From NCBI GenBank assembly GCA_017302015.1, contig JAFLEE010000006.1:1-64000 (forward strand): DNA of 64,000 nt, read 5' to 3'. This DNA comes from Spirochaetota bacterium (GTDB lineage: Bacteria; Spirochaetota; UBA12135; COTS27; JAFLEE01). Both the position numbers and the translations under genes were made by a program. Each line of letters opens with the position of its first letter. Within the stretch, counting starts at the first letter, position 1. Below the pieces are notes generated by a model. The model saw nothing but the letters and a program-made list of their open reading frames with translations, was not told where the DNA came from and ran no database searches. Below are positions 58,255 through 64,000 of this stretch, one piece after another.

Positions 58255-60039
58255 TCAGCGACCCCGCCGCCATTCGACGTCCAGGCGGAATCGGCGGACG
58301 AGGACGGGCTTCCAGGCGAAGGAAAAATCGCAATGGTCCGCGAGGCCATGGCGCCACGAGGCGTTCTCGGCCGGGATCTCGATGCGCGCCTTTTTCCACA
58401 CGGCGGTCCCCGTGGTATAGAGATCGGCCACGATGCCGTACTGGCCCCCGACCCGGGATTCGGCGTCGGGCCTCAGGGAATGGCAGAGCACCTGGAATCG
58501 CTCCTCGCCCTCGTCGAGGTACTCGAAAGACAAGGCCGCCCGGTGCCAGGCGCCGCGCCAGGCCGCGCAAGATTCCTCGGAGACGGCTAGGCCCAGTTTG
58601 TCGCCGGTGTTCCATGCTTGATCGCTTTGGGCGTCCGCCCGGCGCGATCCGTGGACCACCACCTCCAAGCCGGCGCCGGGGGCCTCTAGGCGCGCGGTTC
58701 GCAGCGGGGGCAGACTGGCGTCCAAAGCCTGCTTCGCCGATTGGGCGCGGGCGAGGGTGGCGAGGGCCGGGGCCCCTTCTCCCCGGCCCAATTGGCCCGC
58801 GGCCTGGTCGAGGAGCGCCTCGAAATCGGCGGCTTCCAGGCCGCAACGGCGGAAGGTTTCCCGGGCGAGGCGGAATTGGTGGAGGCGCTCCGGCAGGGCC
58901 AGGAGGGAGGGCTCTACGGCAGGGAGGCCCTTGAAGGCGCGGGCGTGCCGCTGGGTGGACTCGAGGTCGGCGAGGCCGCGTTCCAGCGTGGGTTCGATGC
59001 CGCTCGATTCGGTGTAGTCGTTCCACGTGGCGATGAATGCGATCCGGAAGAAATCCCGGTGATCCACCGCGAAGCGCCACATGCCCTCGAGGAGGGCGCC
59101 CTCGTCGCGCCCCAGGGCGTGGAGGGTCCGACCCCACCCCGCGCAGGGGCGATTGTCTTCTCCCGGGGTGACCACGGTCATGGGGTACGGGTAGAGCCCG
59201 GGTTCGGCGGCCTGTTCCTTTCGGATATGCTCGAGGTAGGCCAGCGCGTCTGCCGTCGTGGCGTGATGGTCCCAGTCGGGATGGGCCGCGTCGCGTGGGC
59301 GCAGGCGCGGCGGGATCCATGGCTGGAAGCCGACCCGCCGCTGGCGCCATTCCTGGAGAGTGGCGAGGGATTGAAAGACGGGATTTTCGCCCTCCATGCG
59401 GCCGGTGAGGAGGGACCAGTAATAATAGAGGGGGCGGGGCGAGAGCGCCTGATCGAATGCCGCCATGGCGTCGAAGAGGGGGATGGAGGTGGCCCATGCG
59501 AACACCAGGGGGGCGCCGTCGAGGCGCGGCCAGGTGGGGGCCTCCAGTTCAGCGTAGAAGGCGGGGGCGGCGAGTCGGAACGCGGCCAGCCTCGAAGCGG
59601 GGTCGGCCTTGGCCTGGGCGCGCTTGTTATTGAATGCGGCGAAGACGTGGAAGCCGTGCCGGGCGGCGATGGGCTTCATCGCCGCGAGGGCGGGGGTCTG
59701 GGAGTCTTCGATGAGGAAGGCGTCGATGCCGGCGAGTTTTGCGGAGAGGACGGCGTACTCCAAGTAGAGCGGATCGAGGGAGGAATAGGCGCCGACGCGG
59801 GGATGGGTCAGCGAGGCGAGGCCGCGCCGCCCGCCCTCGTCGACGAGATCGGATTGGTACAGGAACAAGCGGTTGGAGAACGAGGGGCTGAGGGCGGGGC
59901 GGCCCCGGGAACTCCAGACCCCGACGCGCCCGTCCAACGCGCGGGAGTAGCGGGGGTCGTGGAAATCGGCGATCACCCAGCGCGGGACCTGGGCGCCGGC
60001 GAGGAGCGAGGAAAGCAGGAGGATGAGGAAGATGCGCAT
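58255..60039 (-). CDS. Exported GH71/GH99-like glycosidase
   Basis: 594 residues. Signal peptide MRIFLILLLSSLLAGAQ, then a TIM-barrel region that starts WVIADFHDP. It carries the near-C-terminal barrel motif ATWNDYTESSGIEPTLERG, which resembles the WNDY.E...IEP signature of GH71/GH99-like alpha-glucanases and mannosidases. A helical linker (about 410-470) and a beta-sandwich (about 480-594, carbohydrate-binding-like) follow. GCCTCCC-type spacing before the ATG gives a weak ribosome site. It is downstream of the RRM gene but insulated by a strong terminator. Confidence 0.76.
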   Translation of the reverse strand: MRIFLILLLSSLLAGAQVPRWVIADFHDPRYSRALDGRVGVWSSRGRPALSPSFSNRLFLYQSDLVDEGGRRGLASLTHPRVGAYSSLDPLYLEYAVLSAKLAGIDAFLIEDSQTPALAAMKPIAARHGFHVFAAFNNKRAQAKADPASRLAAFRLAAPAFYAELEAPTWPRLDGAPLVFAWATSIPLFDAMAAFDQALSPRPLYYYWSLLTGRMEGENPVFQSLATLQEWRQRRVGFQPWIPPRLRPRDAAHPDWDHHATTADALAYLEHIRKEQAAEPGLYPYPMTVVTPGEDNRPCAGWGRTLHALGRDEGALLEGMWRFAVDHRDFFRIAFIATWNDYTESSGIEPTLERGLADLESTQRHARAFKGLPAVEPSLLALPERLHQFRLARETFRRCGLEAADFEALLDQAAGQLGRGEGAPALATLARAQSAKQALDASLPPLRTARLEAPGAGLEVVVHGSRRADAQSDQAWNTGDKLGLAVSEESCAAWRGAWHRAALSFEYLDEGEERFQVLCHSLRPDAESRVGGQYGIVADLYTTGTAVWKKARIEIPAENASWRHGLADHCDFSFAWKPVLVRRFRLDVEWRRGR

Positions 60040-60060
60040 GGGAGGCGGGGGCCCTGTCAT

Positions 60061-60089
60061 AAAAAAACCCGGCCCAAAGGGCCGGGTTT
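60061..60089 (-). terminator. Rho-independent terminator after the RRM gene
   Basis: On the minus strand CCCGGCCC-TTT-GGGCCGGG forms an eight-base GC stem with a three-base loop (60068-60086), extended by three A-T pairs and followed by seven T (60061-60067). It lies about 50 bases after the RRM stop codon and is the only textbook intrinsic terminator found here. Confidence 0.9.
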
Positions 60090-60137
60090 CGTTTTCGGTT
60101 ATGGAAAACATGCCCCCGGGAATCCGGGGACGTTTCG

Positions 60138-60449
60138 TCAGTAACGACCGCCGCGATCGCCGCCGCCGAAACCGCCGCGGTCACGACCGCCGCCGCCACC
60201 GCCGCCCGTCTTCGGTTGGCTTTCGTTGATGCGAAGAGCGCGACCGCCGACTTCCTTGCCGTTGAGGCCGGCAATGGCTTTCTCGCCTTCTTCACGGTTC
60301 GCCATTTCGACGAAACCGAAACCGCGCGATTGGTTGGTGAACTTGTCGACCACGATTTTGGCCGAGGTCACCGTTCCGAATTGAGAAAACTCGGAACGAA
60401 GGGATTCTTCGGTGGCCGAGTAGGCGAGGTTGCCCACGTAGATATTCAT
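60138..60449 (-). CDS. Glycine-rich RRM RNA-binding protein
   Basis: 103 residues: one RNA recognition motif (2-75) with RNP2 IYVGNL and RNP1 RGFGFVEM, then a tail of glycine with arginine and aspartate (GGGGGGGRDRGGFGG...). This is the cold-inducible Rbp type of cyanobacteria and other bacteria, acting as an RNA chaperone or mRNA stabiliser. CTTGGAG lies seven bases before the ATG. The 5' leader is long, with a small AAGGC/GCCTT stem at 60529-60545; cold-induced members often have structured leaders. It has its own strong terminator, so it is monocistronic. Confidence 0.92.
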   Translation of the reverse strand: MNIYVGNLAYSATEESLRSEFSQFGTVTSAKIVVDKFTNQSRGFGFVEMANREEGEKAIAGLNGKEVGGRALRINESQPKTGGGGGGGRDRGGFGGGDRGGRY

Positions 60450-60680
60450 GCGAACTCCAAGAGAGAGATTTTGATCGGAAGAGGGTGATACTTGACCAGG
60501 ACGAGAAGTTGTTCGACTCTACGTGGTTAAGGCAGACTCCGCCTTTCTAGAAGGAATTGTTGCATGAAACGGGGAACCCTGCCAAAAAAAGGCGCGATTT
60601 CCTGGATGGACGGGTTTTTTTTAGGTTTTCCACCTGGAATCGTTTGAAAAAGGCGTAAAAATCCACGGATCTTGCCGAAT

Positions 60681-62810
60681 TCAAGGCCCAAGCAATTCCA
60701 AAAGTTTCCCGGCGCAGGCGCGCCCGACCTGCTCGCAACCGAAAGAATTCGGGTGGCAATAATCGCCGCTCCACTGGGCATCGGCGCGCTCGATGCGAAG
60801 GCGCGCCCCGACGGGCGGCGGAGAATGGAAGAAGACGAGGCGCATGGGGTCTTTCACCTCGCCGGGGCGGTGGTAGCCGGAAGTGGTGAACTCCAAGTCC
60901 TTCCCCGTTTTCCCCGGCGTGACGCAATAATGCCAGCCCCCGAAGATGGCGGCGGATTTTCCGTAGAGGTCGACCCCGTCCACCAGGACGCGGAAGCCCT
61001 GGTGGTAACCCGTCCAGGGCAGGGCATATTCGCTGGCTCCGGTGGCCTCGAGTTCGCAGGCGTTCTCGGGTCGCTTTCCGGAGATCGCGGCGTCTTCGGC
61101 CGCCATGAGCGCCGGCGCGGTGTCGAAGACCGAGACCCCGCTGCGCGCGGCCGCCACCCGGGCCAGGGCTTCGGGGTATCCCCAAAGATCCCGCAGGCCC
61201 GCATTGGCGTAGCAGAGATTCATGAGCACGAGTTTCGTCCCCGGGCTCGCCCCGCGGAAGAGGTCGACGAGTTTGGTGATGTTCTCCTGGTAATTGGAGA
61301 GGCTTCGCACCGAGAACTCCTCCCCCGCCAAGTCTTCCAGGCGCCGGCGGCCGGCGAACTCGGAGACCGCCAGCGGCTTCTTCCAGGCGAGCCTCCCCGA
61401 GGCGGGATCGAAGGATTCGATCTCGCGCACGGCGGTGAAGCGGCGGTCCCCGGTGACCGTGCCGATGCGCACGAAGTAGCCGGGGAGGATGCCCTGGGCG
61501 CCGGCGAGCTGGGAGGAGTCGAGGGTGGTCGGGGTGAGCGCGCGGATGAGGCCGGCCTTCTTCACCGCGGTGAAGGTGCCGTCGGCCTCGAGTTTCGCCG
61601 AGGAGAGGTCGAGGGAGGGAAGGCGGCGCAGCGCGGCTTCGGTGAGCCCCGTCAGGCGCCGTTCGACGAAGCGCTTCCCCTCGATCCAATCGTCGTTGGG
61701 GGCGAGGGCGAGGAAGAGGACATCGGGGCGGGCGCCCTCCAGGGCGTGCTTCCACGAGCGGCGGCCCGTATCGTTGAGGAAGAGCGGGGCGGTCCACCCG
61801 CCGATGCCCGCGTTGACCAATTGGTGGAAGCGGCTGCTGGCGAAGTTCACGGCGAGGTAGGGGTCTTGCCCCCCGCGGATCGTGACGCGGATGCGCCGTT
61901 TGGCGCTCCCCGGGAAGCGGTGCACGAAGAAGGCCCCGGCGTCGATGCGCCGGAAATCGAGGCCCGAACTCAGGAAGGAAGGGCGCGCCGGGTCGAAACT
62001 CACGGACGAATTGCCGTAGGGGCTCTCGAGTCGGGATTCGTCCTCGAGGCCGCCCACGGTGGAGGCGGTATGGGCCACCACGCGGCCGAAGCGGTAGCGG
62101 GCCTCGAGGCGCGATCCGGCGGGGGGCGGGGCCGGGAAGAAGAGCGCGTGCACCACCTGCCCGTTCGACCCGTACTTGCGGATGACGAGGTACTCGTAGC
62201 CCGGGAAATAGGAGAAGGGGGGCTTGCTCATGTAGGAGCCCGTATTGAGCCCCCCGCGGAGTTCCCGCCCGTCGAGGGTCACGGCGTGGCCGTAGGTGAA
62301 GCACCGGTCGAGATCGAAGAGCACGGATTTGCCGTCGGCGACGAAGCTCGCTTCGCCGCGGCCCAGGGTGGGGTTGCGGTTGGTGAAGGCGCCGAGGCGC
62401 GCGCCGTCGGCGCTCACCTCGAGTTCGGCCCAGCGTTCGCCGCGGCGCAGGGTGTGGCAGAGGGCGAGGCTGTCGCCCTCCAGGTCGAACTCCACCGAGG
62501 CGCCGAGGCCCTCGAGCACGGCGGAGCGCCCCAGGTACTGCAGGGGATTGGTGAAGACCCCCGGGGTCACGGGCTTGCCCCCGGCGTCGAAGAAGCGCAT
62601 GCCGTCGGGGAGGACCGTGCGCGCCAGGCGGTTCTTGAGTTCGTGATCGAGCACGGCGACGAACGAGTTCTCGTCGAGGAGGCCGTTGCCCCAGGTGGTG
62701 GAATCCCCGGCCATGACGATGGTGAGGTCGCGGGCGGGGACTTGGGCGGGAAGGAGCGTCGGGGAGAGCCCCGAGAGCAGGGCGATAAGGGAGGCGCCGG
62801 TTCGGTTCAC
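60681..62810 (-). CDS. Exported SGNH/GDSL hydrolase, multidomain
   Basis: 709 residues. A signal peptide (about 1-24) leads straight to block I, MAGDSTTWGNG with Ser37. The C-terminal DYCHPNSFG supplies the Asp-x-x-His of the triad, and block III-like LALAPNDDW lies midway. A beta-rich insertion of about 300 residues separates these parts, an unusual layout for a fold that is normally about 200-300 residues. A role as polysaccharide esterase is inferred. GTG start in a GTGA overlap with the preceding glycosidase gene; the two are translationally coupled. Confidence 0.78.
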   Translation of the reverse strand: MNRTGASLIALLSGLSPTLLPAQVPARDLTIVMAGDSTTWGNGLLDENSFVAVLDHELKNRLARTVLPDGMRFFDAGGKPVTPGVFTNPLQYLGRSAVLEGLGASVEFDLEGDSLALCHTLRRGERWAELEVSADGARLGAFTNRNPTLGRGEASFVADGKSVLFDLDRCFTYGHAVTLDGRELRGGLNTGSYMSKPPFSYFPGYEYLVIRKYGSNGQVVHALFFPAPPPAGSRLEARYRFGRVVAHTASTVGGLEDESRLESPYGNSSVSFDPARPSFLSSGLDFRRIDAGAFFVHRFPGSAKRRIRVTIRGGQDPYLAVNFASSRFHQLVNAGIGGWTAPLFLNDTGRRSWKHALEGARPDVLFLALAPNDDWIEGKRFVERRLTGLTEAALRRLPSLDLSSAKLEADGTFTAVKKAGLIRALTPTTLDSSQLAGAQGILPGYFVRIGTVTGDRRFTAVREIESFDPASGRLAWKKPLAVSEFAGRRRLEDLAGEEFSVRSLSNYQENITKLVDLFRGASPGTKLVLMNLCYANAGLRDLWGYPEALARVAAARSGVSVFDTAPALMAAEDAAISGKRPENACELEATGASEYALPWTGYHQGFRVLVDGVDLYGKSAAIFGGWHYCVTPGKTGKDLEFTTSGYHRPGEVKDPMRLVFFHSPPPVGARLRIERADAQWSGDYCHPNSFGCEQVGRACAGKLLELLGP

Positions 62811-64000
62811 ATCCTTCTCCAAACCCACAGGGTCAGGCCCTGGCCGGGTTGCTTCAGGCGGATTTTTCCATCCGCCAGGGTGTTCTTTTCGATGGTCGGT
62901 TCCCCCAATGCCCGGTCGGGGAGGAGGGTCCAGGCCGTGCGCTCCCACGTTCCCGCGCCGAGGCCGGGGAGTTCCACGGACAGGTCCACCGAGTCGACGA
63001 GGGGCTCGTCGGTGGTGGCGAGGAGGGAGAAGCCGCGGCCATCCGCGTGGCGGCAGGCGCTGGCCGTGAGTTTCGGGTCGGAGGCGGTCACGGGCAGCCA
63101 GGCGGCGTTCTTGAAGCGCCCCAGGGCCGCGTGCATGCGGAAGGCGTGATAGGCCGGGCGGGGCTTTCCCGAAGGGGCGATGATCCCGATGGCGTCCATC
63201 CAATCGTAGATGGAGGCGCGATCGACCCGGTTCTCCATGAGGCTATGGAGGGCGCGGGCGGCGTACACGGCCCCGCGGAAGCTGTTCATGAGGGGCTCGC
63301 CCGTCACGCTGGAGGAGAGTTGGTACTCGGCGACGTAGACGGTCTTGCGCAGTCCCCGCGAGGCGAGGGCCGCGCGCAGCCCGGCCAAGTGCTTGGTGAA
63401 ATCCTCGTTCCCGTAGAGATTGAACGAGAAATCGTCGATCTCGGCCCCGCAGGCGTCGAGGAATCCCTCCATCCACGGCGCTTTGCGGTCGGGGAAGGCC
63501 TTGGCGAAGAGGTCGGCCAGGTCGGGCCCGCTCACCTTGATGGAGGGGTCGGCCGCCCGCATCGCCTTGGCGCCCGCCTTCCAATAGGCCGCGAACTCGG
63601 GGAGCGTCCCCTGCACCCAATAGCGGTCGGGGTTATCGGGCTCGTTGCCCAATTGCCAGAAGGGGATGCGAAAACCCTTCTCGATGTTCCAGTGGCGCAC
63701 GAGGCCGGCGATGAGGGCGCCCCATTTCTCGTTGTCCTTGGGCGGGGCGCGGTGGATCATCCACAGGCCCGAGTAGACCTTGCTGGGGCGTTGGGTGGAG
63801 AGCCACGGCGGGCAATAGAGGCCGACCATGGGCATCACGCCGATGCCCAGTTCGCGGATGAGGGTCTCGAGGAACGCATCGGCCATCCCGTAGCGGGGCG
63901 GGACCCCCTCGGCGGGGGAGATCGGGTCCTCCAGGTTCGTGGTGCCGGCGTTGCGCCCGACGTCGAAGACATTGGCCAGATAGACGCGGAAAAAAGTGAT
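62807..64000 (-). CDS. Clan GH-A glycoside hydrolase (GH39/GH51-like), 5' end beyond window
   Basis: 397 residues are visible and the reading frame is open to the last base, so the N-terminus is missing. Seen: FWQLGNEPDNPDRYW with the acid/base Glu in NEP, and YVAEYQLSS with the nucleophile Glu, about 130 residues apart as expected for a retaining GH-A barrel. The C-terminal beta domain ends LKQPGQGLTLWVW. Xylosidase, arabinofuranosidase or uronidase activity is possible. It is coupled to the SGNH gene by a GTGA overlap, suggesting they attack the same decorated glycan. Confidence 0.82.
   Translation of the reverse strand: MTFFRVYLANVFDVGRNAGTTNLEDPISPAEGVPPRYGMADAFLETLIRELGIGVMPMVGLYCPPWLSTQRPSKVYSGLWMIHRAPPKDNEKWGALIAGLVRHWNIEKGFRIPFWQLGNEPDNPDRYWVQGTLPEFAAYWKAGAKAMRAADPSIKVSGPDLADLFAKAFPDRKAPWMEGFLDACGAEIDDFSFNLYGNEDFTKHLAGLRAALASRGLRKTVYVAEYQLSSSVTGEPLMNSFRGAVYAARALHSLMENRVDRASIYDWMDAIGIIAPSGKPRPAYHAFRMHAALGRFKNAAWLPVTASDPKLTASACRHADGRGFSLLATTDEPLVDSVDLSVELPGLGAGTWERTAWTLLPDRALGEPTIEKNTLADGKIRLKQPGQGLTLWVWRRM

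Noticed and set aside
60529-60545. AAGGC-N7-GCCTT stem upstream of the RRM gene as a terminator or thermosensor
   Set aside because: Only five base pairs and no T run. It lies in the probable 5' leader, so it is mentioned there but not called as a separate feature.

Overview
This is a GC-rich (roughly two thirds G+C) chromosomal stretch from a Gram-negative heterotroph, about 50 genes long. No rRNA, tRNA, mobile element, phage gene or CRISPR array was seen. The gene repertoire includes secreted glycoside hydrolases, LamG/beta-helix and SGNH proteins, a heparinase-like protein, a sulfatase, Gfo/Idh and sugar-isomerase TIM barrels, AraC/IclR/GntR regulators, and tandem solute-binding proteins. 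This fits polysaccharide degraders of the Planctomycetes-Verrucomicrobia-Lentisphaerae group, Acidobacteriota or related lineages, but no marker gene here fixes the phylum. GTG and TTG starts are common, and 4-nt GTGA overlaps recur.

Layout. 1-7640 (minus): a four-cysteine protein and a B12-type radical SAM enzyme, a cytoplasmic GH3, two paralogous solute-binding proteins, a GNAT, and RNase III running off the left edge. 7683-9579 (plus): a DMT-type transporter fused to two RAM (Lrp/AsnC ligand-binding) domains, then a free RAM protein. 9628-12731: GH16, and an IclR-sulfatase operon behind a consensus sigma70 promoter. 12886-15656: a large SPFH/flotillin-like protein with a threefold repeat, plus a HEPN-like partner. 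15827-25385: SGNH hydrolase opposite a GntR/LacI-type regulator, a small XRE protein, heparinase-like protein, sugar isomerase, 2-hydroxyacid dehydrogenase and an esterase. 25453-32335: a 1365-residue LamG-LamG-beta-helix protein, a divergent AraC regulator, and an uncharacterised exported protein/lipoprotein pair.

32391-40739 holds a heme-type (DUF3365/Tll0287-like) histidine kinase and a chemoreceptor with the same sensor class, an MFS exporter, a CoA-binding protein, a double AHSA1 protein, a disulfide-less Cu/Zn SOD lipoprotein and a DUF3108-like protein. 40980-45629 has a TIM-barrel protein and a YhaO/YhaN-type nuclease-ATPase pair. 45694-50841 is a catabolic cluster (two isomerases, Gfo/Idh, GH-like protein) divergent from an AraC regulator across an inverted repeat. 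51102-55838 contains a SET-domain methyltransferase facing a two-repeat Myb/GcrA-like protein, an LRR protein, a P13-porin-like protein, a free MshEN-like module and a SAM methyltransferase with an in-frame UGA. 55865-64000 holds FabF, a formylglycine-generating-enzyme homologue, a GH71/99-like protein, an RRM protein with a strong terminator, an SGNH protein and a partial GH-A glycosidase.

The dominant theme is acquisition and breakdown of complex, partly sulfated carbohydrate. Secreted hydrolases open the polymer, binding proteins capture products, and cytoplasmic GH3, sulfatase (with its likely activator), isomerases and dehydrogenases process them under local regulators. The observations most worth following are the UGA-containing methyltransferase, the transporter-RAM fusion, the SET/Myb-like pair, the SPFH-HEPN operon and the four-cysteine/radical SAM pair.
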